Shown: positions 37,074 through 47,398, counted from the stretch's first letter. The stretch: DNA of 64,000 nucleotides from Anaerolineae bacterium (GCA_018648685.1 JABGQT010000123.1:25472-89471); one strand, 5' to 3'. Numbers and translations are program-made. Notes: generated from the sequence alone by a model not told the origin.

Positions 37074-38492
37074 ATGGCTCAAACTATGTGGCAAAAATAT
37101 ATCACCCCGACATCCCCTAAAGAAGTGGCTGAAATTCTGGCAAAAGACAAAAACGCTCGTATCGTAGCAGGGGGCACAGACTTAGTCCTCGAAATTGAGC
37201 GCGGAATCACTAAAGATGTAGAGACTCTCATTGACGTGACCCGTATCCCCCACCTTGACCGAATCACTCTCGACGAAGATGGCATAGTCCATCTCGGCCC
37301 AATGGTCACGCATAATCACGTGGCTGGCTCCAAACTTTTACGCGAACGTGCCTACCCCCTTGTGCGAGCGTGTTGGGAAGTTGGCGCAAATCAGATTCGC
37401 AACCGCGCAACAGTGGCTGGAAATTTAATCACTGCTTCGCCCGCAAACGACACTATCACGCCGCTAATGGCACTTGGCGCAAGCGTCACGCTACTCTCCA
37501 CGCAGGGTGAACGCATAGTCTCTTTAGATGATTTTTATCTCGGCGTGCGAAAAACCGTGATGAGAGAAGATGAAATACTCATTGATATTTCCTTTCCGGC
37601 TTTGACAGAAAGTCAACGCGGCACATTTATCAAAGTAGGATTAAGGCGCGCGCAGGCAATCGCCGTTATCAACGTCGCCATCGTTCTCGATTTTAACGTG
37701 AGTGGCATTGAATCAGCATCTATAACCATGGGCGCGGTTTCTCCAATTATTATCCATGCCAATGCCGCAGAAGAATATCTCATTGGAAAAGAATTGACCG
37801 AAGAGACTATTGCAGAAGCCGCGAATCTGGCAATGGCGGCATCTAAACCGATTGGTGATATTCGTGGTTCAGCAGAATACCGCCGCGAGATGATTCGCGT
37901 ACAAACAGCGCGTGGGCTGAGATCCCTGCTCAATGGCACCGAGCAAGATAACTTCCCGAGCGAGCCGGTTCTTTTATCCAATGGAGAGATTTCAGATTTT
38001 GGACATCAGAGTTCAGTTCACACGGAAAGCAATCCAATTCTCACAACCATTAATGGCGAAGAATATGCGATCGAAGGCGGGCAGGATAAAACCTTGCTGG
38101 CCGTTTTGCGCGATGAAGTTGGCTTAATGGGCACAAAAGAAGGTTGTGGCGAGGGCGAATGTGGTGCCTGTACCATCCACCTTGATGGAAAAGCCGTTAT
38201 GTCCTGTCTTGTACCAGCCCCTCGTGCACATGAAGCAGAAATCGTGACCATTGAAGGTCTTGCTGATGCTACTCAAGAGAAATTACACCCTGTGCAAGAG
38301 GCCTTCATTCACGAAGGCGCGGTGCAATGTGGTTACTGCACGCCAGGATTTATCATGTCGGCTGCGAAGTTGCTCGAAGAGAAGCCAGTACCGAGCAAAG
38401 ATGATATTGAGCAGGCCATTGCCGGTAATCTATGCCGCTGCACAGGCTATTATAAAATTATAAGTGCCATCGAAGAAGCAAGCAAAGCCTAG
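37074..38492 (+). CDS. xanthine dehydrogenase-family FAD-binding subunit fused to 2Fe-2S subunit (CoxM-CoxS fusion)
   Basis: VAGGTDLVLEIERG, TVAGNLITASPANDTI; GCGEGECGACTIHLDGKAVMSCL, QCGYCTPGFIMSA, NLCRCTGYYKI. Confidence 0.92.
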   Translation: MAQTMWQKYITPTSPKEVAEILAKDKNARIVAGGTDLVLEIERGITKDVETLIDVTRIPHLDRITLDEDGIVHLGPMVTHNHVAGSKLLRERAYPLVRACWEVGANQIRNRATVAGNLITASPANDTITPLMALGASVTLLSTQGERIVSLDDFYLGVRKTVMREDEILIDISFPALTESQRGTFIKVGLRRAQAIAVINVAIVLDFNVSGIESASITMGAVSPIIIHANAAEEYLIGKELTEETIAEAANLAMAASKPIGDIRGSAEYRREMIRVQTARGLRSLLNGTEQDNFPSEPVLLSNGEISDFGHQSSVHTESNPILTTINGEEYAIEGGQDKTLLAVLRDEVGLMGTKEGCGEGECGACTIHLDGKAVMSCLVPAPRAHEAEIVTIEGLADATQEKLHPVQEAFIHEGAVQCGYCTPGFIMSAAKLLEEKPVPSKDDIEQAIAGNLCRCTGYYKIISAIEEASKA

Positions 38493-38503
38493 AGGAGAAG
38501 AAA

Positions 38504-38923
38504 ATGGGAAATTATCGCTTTACTGATGATATTCATAAAAAAAAGCAACTCCCTGCTGGCTGGCGTGGTATCGGCTGTATTATGTTCTTTTTACTGCCTA
38601 CGATCTCCTATGTTGCAGCCATAGAGTTACTCAAAATTACAGAAATCAGAAATTTTTTCTACAGAGTTAGCCCTAAACTTTTTGGACCACCCAATATTCA
38701 TAAATTGCTCTGGAAAGTTAAATCTATTGATCCTTTTTTGCGTGAAGTGTATTCATGGACAAATTTGGAAGTGAATATTTTGTTTGGGTTATTGATCTTA
38801 TTGGTTCTCTCAGGCTTCGTTGCTGTTTTTTACTCGATCATGTACAGAACAGTAAACCCCTCTCGCTATGGCCCCACAGATGCACCGCCATCAAGACATA
38901 AACCTACAAAAAAATCCCGATAA
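38504..38923 (+). CDS. small membrane protein inside molybdenum hydroxylase operon
   Basis: 139 aa, two TM, tight spacing to both neighbours. Confidence 0.6.
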   Translation: MGNYRFTDDIHKKKQLPAGWRGIGCIMFFLLPTISYVAAIELLKITEIRNFFYRVSPKLFGPPNIHKLLWKVKSIDPFLREVYSWTNLEVNILFGLLILLVLSGFVAVFYSIMYRTVNPSRYGPTDAPPSRHKPTKKSR

Positions 38924-38927
38924 CACT

Positions 38928-41126
38928 ATGACAAAAACAATAGGAAAATCAATTCGGCGTGTTGATGCACGCGGAAAAGTAATTGGCGAAACGCTATACT
39001 CTGGCGATATTACCATGCCCAACATGGCATATATGAAAATCCTTTTTGCGCGCCGCCCTCATGCATTGATCAAACATATTGACACCAGCGCAGCTGAAGC
39101 GACAGAAGGCGTTATTGCCGTTTTCACAGCAGAAGATGTGCCCATGAACGAATATGGTTTGCAAATCCCAGATCAGCCTGTTTTATGCGACAAAGTCGTT
39201 CGCTTTGTGGGCGATCAGGTTGCGCTGGTTGTTGCAGAAAGCGAAAAAATTGCGGCGCAAGCCAGAGCAAAAATTATTGTTGACTACGAAGACCTGCCTG
39301 TCGTCACCGACCCACGCGAATCCGCAAAAGCTGATGCGTTGCTTTTACACGCCGACAAAGAGAGCAATATCGTGCAGGCTCACCAAATCCGTAAAGGAGA
39401 TGTAGAAACTGGTTTCGCCGAAGCAGATGTGATCGTCAAAGCTGAGATGCAGACTCCTTTTCAGGAACATGCTTATCTCCAACCGGAAGCCGGTGTCGCT
39501 TATATAGATGAAGATGATGGCCGCGTCGTTGTGATGGCAGGTGGACAATGGCTTAAAGACGAACAGCATCAAGTCGCTCATGCTTTGGGCCTGTCCGTCG
39601 AAAAAGTACGGATTCTACACCCCGCCATTGGCGGCGCATTTGGCGGGCGAGAAGATATATCTGTGCAAATTGTGCTGGGCCTGGCCGCAATGCGCCTGCA
39701 CGAGCGAGGCATTAATCGTCCTGTAAAAATCATCTGGTCTCGTGAAGAATCCATTATCGGGCACTCTAAACGGCATCCCTTCTATTTCAAAGCGCGTTGG
39801 GGCGCAACAAAAGATGGAAATATCGTCGCCGCCGAGATTGACGCAACATCCGATGCTGGCGCGTATATGTATACGTCCAACAAAGTTTTAGGCAATGCGA
39901 CCTTGATGGTGGCAGGTCCTTACGAAATCCCCAACGTCAAAGTGGATACACGCTCAGCCTACACAAATAATATTCCCACCGGCGCACTGCGCGGATTTGG
40001 CGCACCACAAGGCGCATTTCTCGCCGAAATGATGATCGGTAAATTGGCAGAAGCCTTGGATATGGACCCCGTTGAATTGCGGATGAAAAACATCTTGCAC
40101 GAAGGCTCTCTAATGTCTGTCCAAACACCGCTGACCGGAAATGCAACCATCGACAAAGTAGCAGAACGCTGCGCAGAAGAAGCGGGTTGGGAAAACACCA
40201 AAAATGGCTGGATGTTGACCCAAGAGCCGAAAGCAGATGAAGAAAACCCACATCTTAAACGTGGCATCGGCTTTGCTTGCGGATTCAAAAATACGGGTTT
40301 CTCTTTTGGCTATCAGGAAAACTCCTGGGCAAAAGTTGAAATGCATGGCGACACCGAAGTTGAGCGCGTTGTTGTGCATCATGGTGCCGCAGAAGTTGGG
40401 CAGGGAACACATACTGTTATCATGCAAGCCGCCGCAGAAGCAACCGGGGTGAGTTTTGATAAAGTTGAATTTATAGGCGAAGATAGCGATCTTGGCGGTG
40501 ATTCTGGTAGTTCATCTGCTTCTCGGATGACATTTATGGCCCTGAACTCTGTCAAAGGCGCAGGAGAACGTGCTCTTGCAAAATGGCAGGATGAAGAACA
40601 CCCCGCCATTGCCGAATATAAATATCTCGCGCCAAAAACAACTCCTTATGAGCCAGAAACAGGAAAATCTACACCAAATGTGGCTTATGGGCATTGTGCC
40701 CAAGTTGCCGACCTGGAAGTGGATACAGAAACCGGTCATATTCATATTCATAATATGATCTCGACTTCCGATCTCGGCAAAGCGATCAACCCTCAGCAGG
40801 TCGTTGGGCAAATTGAAGGTGGAACGCTACAAATGATCGGGCACACGCTGATGGAAGATTTCATCCACAATGACGGTTATGTCCAGACCGCAGAACTCTC
40901 TACTTATCTCATCCCCACTGTTTTAGATATTCCTACCAATTTTAAAACCGTCATCGTTGAATACGGCGACCCGAATGGTCCTTGGGGAGCACGCGGCGTT
41001 GGCGAAATGATGACTGTCCCCACATCTGCCGCAATCGTTGCCGCCGTTCACGATGCAACTGGCGTTTGGTTCCACGAATTCCCTCTCACCCCGGAACGCG
41101 TTTTACGCGGACTAGGGAAAATATAA
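38928..41126 (+). CDS. xanthine dehydrogenase-family molybdopterin-binding subunit
   Basis: IGKSIRRVDARGKVIGETLYSGDI, AIGGAFGGRED, TGALRGFGAPQG, GAAEVGQGTHTV, GPWGARGVGE; ATG at 38928. Confidence 0.92.
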   Translation: MTKTIGKSIRRVDARGKVIGETLYSGDITMPNMAYMKILFARRPHALIKHIDTSAAEATEGVIAVFTAEDVPMNEYGLQIPDQPVLCDKVVRFVGDQVALVVAESEKIAAQARAKIIVDYEDLPVVTDPRESAKADALLLHADKESNIVQAHQIRKGDVETGFAEADVIVKAEMQTPFQEHAYLQPEAGVAYIDEDDGRVVVMAGGQWLKDEQHQVAHALGLSVEKVRILHPAIGGAFGGREDISVQIVLGLAAMRLHERGINRPVKIIWSREESIIGHSKRHPFYFKARWGATKDGNIVAAEIDATSDAGAYMYTSNKVLGNATLMVAGPYEIPNVKVDTRSAYTNNIPTGALRGFGAPQGAFLAEMMIGKLAEALDMDPVELRMKNILHEGSLMSVQTPLTGNATIDKVAERCAEEAGWENTKNGWMLTQEPKADEENPHLKRGIGFACGFKNTGFSFGYQENSWAKVEMHGDTEVERVVVHHGAAEVGQGTHTVIMQAAAEATGVSFDKVEFIGEDSDLGGDSGSSSASRMTFMALNSVKGAGERALAKWQDEEHPAIAEYKYLAPKTTPYEPETGKSTPNVAYGHCAQVADLEVDTETGHIHIHNMISTSDLGKAINPQQVVGQIEGGTLQMIGHTLMEDFIHNDGYVQTAELSTYLIPTVLDIPTNFKTVIVEYGDPNGPWGARGVGEMMTVPTSAAIVAAVHDATGVWFHEFPLTPERVLRGLGKI

Positions 41127-41129
41127 CTT

Positions 41130-41228
41130 ACAGTTTCTGAGCGGAGACGAAGCAAGTCGAAGAACGGGCCGATCAAATCCGCCCTTCGACTGCGCGTTTT
41201 GCTTCGCAAAACGCTCCGCTCAGGGACT
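41130..41228. repeat. intergenic repeat/hairpin region
   Basis: TGAGCGGAGACGAAGCAAGTCGAAGAACGGG ... CCCTTCGACTGCGCGTTTTGCTTCGCAAAACGCTCCGCTCA, self-complementary. Confidence 0.5.
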
Positions 41229-41237
41229 ATCACTCTC

Positions 41238-42116
41238 ATGCCATTCCCCTATATCCACGAAACCGAAGAAATAACAGACTCCCTCCGCAAAAGTGTTGGA
41301 GGAAGTTTTATCGCGCTCCCTGATGGATATACGCATTACCAACTAGAGGAAGACAAAGATGCGGAGACCGTCGTCCTCGTGCATGGATTTTCTGTCCCCA
41401 ATTTTATTTGGGAGCCGACTTTCCGATTCTTGACCGAAGCTGGCTACCGCGTCCTACGCTATGACCTCTTTGGACGCGGCTATTCGGATCGGCCAAAAAC
41501 CACCTACAACCTCGATCTTTTTGCTCGCCAACTTCACGAACTGCTGGATGCGCTGAAAATTACCGAGCCAATTAATCTCTTTGGGCTTTCGATGGGCGGC
41601 CCCATTACCGCGACATTTGCCGCTCGTCATTCTGAACGCGTCAAAAGACTTGCGCTTTTCGCTCCCGCTGGTGGCGCGGCAATCCCACAAACACGCATAT
41701 ACAAACTGTTACTGACACCCATTCTTGGTGAATTATTGATGGGTCTTTTCGGCAAGCAAAAGCTCATAGATGGGGTTGCGGAAGATTTTTATGAACCTGA
41801 AATGATCGCGCATTTTCAAAAGCAATATACCCCCCAATTATCCATACGCGGATTTGGGCGAGCAATTCTCTCCACGATGCGGAATGATGCGCTCGGCGAC
41901 TCTTCCGCCATTTATCGGCGCATCGGCGAGTTGAATAACCCCACCCTGCTGATTTGGGGACGAGAGGATAAAACTGTCCCCTACGACCAAGCTGAAATAG
42001 TGGTAGCAAGCCTGAAACAGGTGCGTTTCCACACGATTGAAAATAGCGGACATATTCCTCATTATGAAAATGCGGATGAGATCAATCCCATCATCCTTGA
42101 TTTTCTAAAAAACTAA
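41238..42116 (+). CDS. alpha/beta hydrolase
   Basis: VVLVHGFSVPNFIW, LFGLSMGGPIT, SGHIPHYE; ATG 41238 after repeat. Confidence 0.88.
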   Translation: MPFPYIHETEEITDSLRKSVGGSFIALPDGYTHYQLEEDKDAETVVLVHGFSVPNFIWEPTFRFLTEAGYRVLRYDLFGRGYSDRPKTTYNLDLFARQLHELLDALKITEPINLFGLSMGGPITATFAARHSERVKRLALFAPAGGAAIPQTRIYKLLLTPILGELLMGLFGKQKLIDGVAEDFYEPEMIAHFQKQYTPQLSIRGFGRAILSTMRNDALGDSSAIYRRIGELNNPTLLIWGREDKTVPYDQAEIVVASLKQVRFHTIENSGHIPHYENADEINPIILDFLKN

Positions 42117-42155
42117 AGGGACAGGGGCTCCTTGCCCAGATTATCGAAATAATAT

Positions 42156-42180
42156 TAGGGGCGGGAAAACCCCGCCCCTA
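42156..42180. repeat. GC palindrome, copy A
   Basis: TAGGGGCGGGAAAACCCCGCCCCTA. Confidence 0.7.
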
Positions 42181-42191
42181 CACCAAATCTT

Positions 42192-42887
42192 ATGCTAAAA
42201 AAACTCTATCAAACCCTCCTGCGTCACCGCTACAAGCTGGCGGTTTTTGTCATCCTGACTGCTTCATCCGTCACCTGCGTGATGCTCGTTGGCGCACGGG
42301 TTGCTTACAGCGACAGCGGGCGATATACACAAATGATCTGGAATCTCTTCCTGGCATGGATCCCCTTTGTCTTGGCATACCTTGCCTATGCGCTGTCTTG
42401 GAAACGTCCCTTGCTCTATTTCATCATCCCTATTTTCGCCTTTCTGTGGCTCATTTTCTTTCCCAACGCCCCATATCTGATCACGGATCTGGAGAATCTT
42501 GGAGATGGTTTCGGCGAGGTGCCGGTTTGGTACGATATCATGCTGGTGATCTGGTTTTCGTGGACAGGGTTACTGCTCGGCGTCGTTTCGCTCTATCTGA
42601 TGCAGGAAATTGTCAAGAATGTTTTTGGCAAGCTATTTGGCTGGGTCTTTGTTTTCACAGTTTCGGTACTCAGCAGCGTGGGCGTATATTTAGGGCGTTT
42701 TTTACGCTTCAATAGCTGGGATATTTGGCAAAGCCCTGTCGAAGTACTCAGAGATTCTTATCGGTTACTGCGTGCCATGCGCCCAAGCACCATTGGCTTT
42801 ATCGGTCTATTTACCGTCTTTTTCCTATTTGTCTATCTAACACTCTACGCCTTCGGGCATCTTTTACAGGAAGATAACCATGACTAG
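42192..42887 (+). CDS. DUF1361-like membrane protein
   Basis: polytopic; FLWLIFFPNAPYLITDLENL, GVYLGRFLRFNSWD. Confidence 0.75.
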   Translation: MLKKLYQTLLRHRYKLAVFVILTASSVTCVMLVGARVAYSDSGRYTQMIWNLFLAWIPFVLAYLAYALSWKRPLLYFIIPIFAFLWLIFFPNAPYLITDLENLGDGFGEVPVWYDIMLVIWFSWTGLLLGVVSLYLMQEIVKNVFGKLFGWVFVFTVSVLSSVGVYLGRFLRFNSWDIWQSPVEVLRDSYRLLRAMRPSTIGFIGLFTVFFLFVYLTLYAFGHLLQEDNHD

Positions 42888-43689
42888 CATCATTCTCATT
42901 CGCGGTGGCGGCGACCTCGCCAGCGGCATCGCCTATCGTTTACATAAAGCCGGTCTAAAAGTTCTCATCACCGAAATCGCGCGGCCCCTTTCCGTGCGCC
43001 GCAAAGTCTCCTTTTGCGAAGCCGTTTACGATGACGAAATTACCATAGAGGGAATAACCGGACGTCTTGCCACTCCCGAAACCATTCTTTCAATTTTAGA
43101 TGATGGAGAGATTCCCGTTCTCGTTGACCCCGATTTGACCATTCTTAATTCCCAACTCCCAATTTCTGTTCTTGTGGATGCAACCCTCCGGAAACGTCCC
43201 CCAGAAACAGGGCTGGATACCGTTAAATTAAGCATCGGGATCGGCCCCGGATTTACCGCCGCCAAAGATGTACACGCCGTCATCGAAAGCAATCGCGGGC
43301 ACACCCTCGGACGTGTTTATTGGCAAGGCTCTGCCCTCGCCGACACCGGCATCCCTGAACAAGTCCTCGGAATCCGTGCCGAGCGCGTTCTCCGCGCCCC
43401 CGCCGATGGCAAACTCATCGCTCACGGCGATATCGGCGACCATTTTGACAAAGGCGATACCATCGCAGAAGTAAATGACTCTCCACTCAAAGCGCCCTTC
43501 AACGGTTCCTTGCGTGGGCTCATCCGCCCAGGCTTGATCGTCAAAAAAGGACTCAAGATCGGCGACCTCGACCCGCGCGACGATCCGCGCTACTGCACCA
43601 TGATCTCCGATAAAGCACTTACCCTTGGCGGGAGTGTATTAGAGGCGATTTTAAGTCGGGAAGAAATACGCAAAGAGTTGTGGAGCTAA
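42880..43689 (+). CDS. yqeB: selenium-dependent molybdenum hydroxylase maturation protein, YqeB/EF2563 family
   Basis: ILIRGGGDLASGIAYRLHKAGLKVLITEIARPLSVRRKVSFCEAVYD, GIGPGFTAAKDVHAVIESNRGHTLGRVYW. Confidence 0.85.
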   Translation: MTSIILIRGGGDLASGIAYRLHKAGLKVLITEIARPLSVRRKVSFCEAVYDDEITIEGITGRLATPETILSILDDGEIPVLVDPDLTILNSQLPISVLVDATLRKRPPETGLDTVKLSIGIGPGFTAAKDVHAVIESNRGHTLGRVYWQGSALADTGIPEQVLGIRAERVLRAPADGKLIAHGDIGDHFDKGDTIAEVNDSPLKAPFNGSLRGLIRPGLIVKKGLKIGDLDPRDDPRYCTMISDKALTLGGSVLEAILSREEIRKELWS

Positions 43690-43727
43690 CGACATAGCCA
43701 CCCATATACTGCGACCGCGATGGAGAA

Positions 43728-44288
43728 ATGATGAAAACAAGTACCTTTATCTGCATTGTCTTAGTGATTTTCTCAGTGTCAGCTTGTACCATTGAGCCTT
43801 TAGCTCCATCGGATTTCCCCTATGACTTAATGCTCCAAGCATCAGATTTACCACAGGGATATGTCAGAATGGGAGGCTCATTCCCACAAATAGAAAGCGC
43901 CTTCTCACATATCGTAGGTTACGATACCAATCCTGAAATCGCAGGTGGTGGAATCAGCCATCAAATAACAATCTATCCTTCACAAAATTTAGCCATTGAA
44001 AACTTCCCCAGCTGGGAAAATGAATGGATTACAAATGCTTGGGTTGAGCCAGCGAATACGCATAAGCCCGCAAACACTAATGATCTTAGCGTATTAAAGT
44101 GCTTGGATATACAAATCGAAAACAATCCAACACAGAGTTGTACATATCTACAACAGCATAAAAATCTTGTAATTTTGGTTTTAGCAAATATCGACTCTAA
44201 AAACATGAATTTTCAACAATTCCTTGATATGTTAGAAAACTTAGATACACGTCTGCCGTCGAGTACCGTCTCAATACCAACTGAATAA
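43728..44288 (+). CDS. putative lipoprotein, unknown function
   Basis: signal peptide with VSAC lipobox. Confidence 0.6.
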   Translation: MMKTSTFICIVLVIFSVSACTIEPLAPSDFPYDLMLQASDLPQGYVRMGGSFPQIESAFSHIVGYDTNPEIAGGGISHQITIYPSQNLAIENFPSWENEWITNAWVEPANTHKPANTNDLSVLKCLDIQIENNPTQSCTYLQQHKNLVILVLANIDSKNMNFQQFLDMLENLDTRLPSSTVSIPTE

Positions 44289-44309
44289 CCATAAAAAACT
44301 GGAGAAAAA

Positions 44310-44396
44310 ATGACCGACAAAACCAAATCCGAAGAAAAGAAAAAGAAAGAGGGCAAAGAACCGAAAGACAATCTCGTCACCAGTTTAGGTCAATAA
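44310..44396 (+). CDS. small ORF, 28 aa, Lys/Glu-rich
   Basis: GGAGAAAAAATG then MTDKTKSEEKKKKEGKEPKDNLVTSLGQ*. Confidence 0.3.
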   Translation: MTDKTKSEEKKKKEGKEPKDNLVTSLGQ

Positions 44397-44523
44397 AAGA
44401 AGCTAATAAATACATCATTGCATAGTTTTTAGAACATACTATCGTGATTTCTTGTACAAATATTTGATTTTATGGTAGATTTGTTTACCGTAAAACTCCA
44501 CTTTATATCAAATAGAGGTTTTC

Positions 44524-45141
44524 ATGACGACAAAAAAAATACCAGATATTATTATTGGCAGGCTCCCTCTCTACCTTCGCGCCTTAGAGCGCATGGCAAA
44601 TAGTGGTGAAATCGTAACATCATCAAAAGAGTTGGGAGAATGGGTTGGCATTTCTGCTGCTCAAATTCGCAAAGATATTTCGCAATTTGGCGAATTTGGC
44701 AAACAAGGTACTGGCTATAATATCAAGTTTCTGAGTGAAAAACTACGAGAGATCCTGAATATAGATCGTGTTTGGGATGTCGCCATTATCGGCGCAGGTG
44801 ATATCGGACACGGTCTCGCCCGCTATCAAGGCTTTTTAGAGCGCGGATTCCGCGTGACCTTGGCCTTTGACAATGACCCTGCAAAAATCGGATCAAAGAT
44901 TGGCGATATACAAGTACAAGATATAGACAAAATGGTGGATGCCATCAACAAATCTGATGTCAAAGTGGCAATGATCGCAGTCCCGGCTGAATATGCACAG
45001 GATGTTGCGGATGAGCTGGCAAAAACGCAGGTCAAAGCTATTCTCAATTATGCCCCTATTTGCATCACTGTCCCTGAAGGTGTTCGCGTTCAGTATATTG
45101 ACCCCGCTACCCATTTACAGTGGATGACCTACTATCTATAA
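44524..45141 (+). CDS. rex: redox-sensing transcriptional repressor Rex
   Basis: GRLPLYLRALERM, WVGISAAQIRKDISQFGEFGKQGTGYNI, VAIIGAGDIGHGLARY. Confidence 0.95.
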   Translation: MTTKKIPDIIIGRLPLYLRALERMANSGEIVTSSKELGEWVGISAAQIRKDISQFGEFGKQGTGYNIKFLSEKLREILNIDRVWDVAIIGAGDIGHGLARYQGFLERGFRVTLAFDNDPAKIGSKIGDIQVQDIDKMVDAINKSDVKVAMIAVPAEYAQDVADELAKTQVKAILNYAPICITVPEGVRVQYIDPATHLQWMTYYL

Positions 45142-45168
45142 AATAATTCACTAGACAAAAAAGTATAT

Positions 45169-45213
45169 AAAACGAGTATTCTTGCTTGCGAGTCAAAATA
45201 CTCGTTTTTTTGT
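45169..45213 (+). terminator. rho-independent terminator of rex
   Basis: AAAACGAGTATT ... AATACTCGTTTTTTTG. Confidence 0.85.
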
Positions 45214-45329
45214 TAAAGCTTTTGTAAAATATTAGCCCTTACACCCCTTCTAAGGACAACTATCATATTTTACAAAAACCTTTTCTGTTGTACACTTTTG
45301 GCACTATTACCTTTCAAGGAGAGAATATC

Positions 45330-46490
45330 GTGAGTTATCGCTATCTGATCATCGGAGCGGGAAAACAAGGAACCGCAGCCGCCTATGACCTCGCCAAATT
45401 TGGGGATGCCGACCACATCCTTTTTGCAGATTACGATCTGGATGCGGCGCAAAATGCGGCATCACGCATAAATGCGCTAATTGGCCGAGAAGTTGCAGCA
45501 AGTACACAGGCGGACGCATCGGACATATTTCAACTTGCTTCCATTGTGGAGGGTTTCGATGTCGTCCTAAGCGCGGTGCCCTACTATTTCAATCTAAATA
45601 TCACCAAAACTTGTATTGAAAATGGCGTTAGCCTCTGTGATATGGGTGGCAATACCGATGTAGTCTGGTCTCAACTCAAATTGGACGAAGAGGCCAAGGC
45701 CGCGGGCGTGAGCCTCGTCCCCGATTGTGGGATGGGACCCGGACTGATCAACACGATGGGCGTTTATGTGATGGATCTGCTAGATAAGCCGCGCGAAGTT
45801 TATCTTTATGATGCCGGTTTACCCCAAGACCCAACCCCTCCGTGGAATTACGCGATGACCTACCATATCAACGGTTTGACGAATGAATATAGCGGAGACG
45901 CAACCTTTATCCGTGACGGGAAGATCACCTATGTACCAACATTTACAGAACCAGAATCGATCGTTTTTGAACCTTTGGGCGAACTGGAAGCCTTTGTAAT
46001 TTCGGGGAGCATGTCTACTACACCAGAAACGCATCTTGGTAAATTGGAGCGCTATGAAAATAAGGTTTTGCGCTACCCCGGGCACATGCACACCTTTGAA
46101 GCCTATAAACGCCTGGGCCTCTTTTCAGAAGAAACCATTGAGGTAGATGGGCAAAATGTTGTGCCACGCGAGCTTTATCACACTCTTTTAGCCCCACATA
46201 TCAATGCCGATAATATAAAAGATATTGGCATCATGCGCGCGATAGGCATTGGTGAAAAAGACAGCAAAGAAGCAACTGTAACCGTAGATATCGCGGACCT
46301 CTTCGACGAAGAAACTGGCTTCACAGCGATGGAGAGGTTAACCGGTTTTCATTGCGCTGCGATGATGGCTTTTCAGGCGCGCAAGAGGGTAAATACTGGC
46401 GCACATCGCATGGAACTAGCTCTTTCCTCTACAGAGATGATGGAGGCAGTCCGCAAACGCGGGATTAATTTTGAGACTTACTGGGCATAA
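45330..46490 (+). CDS. saccharopine dehydrogenase family protein (lysine 6-dehydrogenase-like)
   Basis: GTG start at 45330 with AAGGAGAG; YRYLIIGAGKQGTAAAYDLAKFGDADHILFADYD, VPDCGMGPGLINTMGVYVMD. Confidence 0.82.
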   Translation: MSYRYLIIGAGKQGTAAAYDLAKFGDADHILFADYDLDAAQNAASRINALIGREVAASTQADASDIFQLASIVEGFDVVLSAVPYYFNLNITKTCIENGVSLCDMGGNTDVVWSQLKLDEEAKAAGVSLVPDCGMGPGLINTMGVYVMDLLDKPREVYLYDAGLPQDPTPPWNYAMTYHINGLTNEYSGDATFIRDGKITYVPTFTEPESIVFEPLGELEAFVISGSMSTTPETHLGKLERYENKVLRYPGHMHTFEAYKRLGLFSEETIEVDGQNVVPRELYHTLLAPHINADNIKDIGIMRAIGIGEKDSKEATVTVDIADLFDEETGFTAMERLTGFHCAAMMAFQARKRVNTGAHRMELALSSTEMMEAVRKRGINFETYWA

Positions 46491-46567
46491 AGCCATAATT
46501 TCAGTAATGCTCGCTATCGCGCTATAATGGTGAAAATTTATTGCTCTAACGGAAACAAGGACACTCT

Positions 46568-47398
46568 ATGACACCTGCTAGTATTGGTCGCTATCAAATC
46601 TTATCGGAATTGGCTCAAGGGGGAATGGGTGTTATTTTTCTAGCGCATGATCCCTTTGTTCAGCGATCAGTAATTGTCAAAGTGTTGACCTATCAATTTG
46701 CGATGGAAGAATATCATCGGGAATTTTTTCAACAAGAGGCAAAAATCATTGCTTCGTTGGAGCATCCCTATATCGTTCCTGTTTACGACTTTGGATGGCA
46801 AGGCTCACAGCCCTATATTGTAATGCGCTATATGGTTGGCGGCACTCTTGCCGATGTGATGAAGGTAAAAAAGCTAAAACTTGCTGAGTTTTCGAAAATT
46901 ATTCAGCGACTATGTGAAGCCTTGGATGCGGCTCATGCGCGCAATATCATTCATCGAGATATTAAGCCCGGGAATATCTTGTTCGATATTGAAAAAGAGG
47001 CTTTTCTGGCAGATTTTGGAATCGCAAAAATCAAGAGCGATGCAAGTGATGATGAAGAGTGGATCGCTGGAACGCCCAACTATATGAGCCCCGAGCAATG
47101 TCTATCTCAAAAAGTGGATAAGCGTTCCGATATATATTCAATGGGTGTACTTTTATTCAATATCCTGACAGGGCAAGCACCATTTCACGGAACAAGCAAT
47201 GAAGATTTGATGGATAAACATGTCAATCACCCTGTCCCTAATATATTGGACTTAGAACCAGATCTACCCGCTGCCTGGCAAGAGATTCTTAATAAAGCGA
47301 TGGCGAAATCGCCGGAAGAACGATATGCGAGTGCCGGTGAATTAGCACAAGACATAGAAGGTTTGCTCTCTGGTCGCTGGTATTGGCGAAACCTGTAA
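46568..47398 (+). CDS. Ser/Thr protein kinase (kinase domain only)
   Basis: GGMGVIFLAHD, IIHRDIKPGNILFD, LADFGIAKI, GTPNYMSPEQ. Confidence 0.95.
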   Translation: MTPASIGRYQILSELAQGGMGVIFLAHDPFVQRSVIVKVLTYQFAMEEYHREFFQQEAKIIASLEHPYIVPVYDFGWQGSQPYIVMRYMVGGTLADVMKVKKLKLAEFSKIIQRLCEALDAAHARNIIHRDIKPGNILFDIEKEAFLADFGIAKIKSDASDDEEWIAGTPNYMSPEQCLSQKVDKRSDIYSMGVLLFNILTGQAPFHGTSNEDLMDKHVNHPVPNILDLEPDLPAAWQEILNKAMAKSPEERYASAGELAQDIEGLLSGRWYWRNL

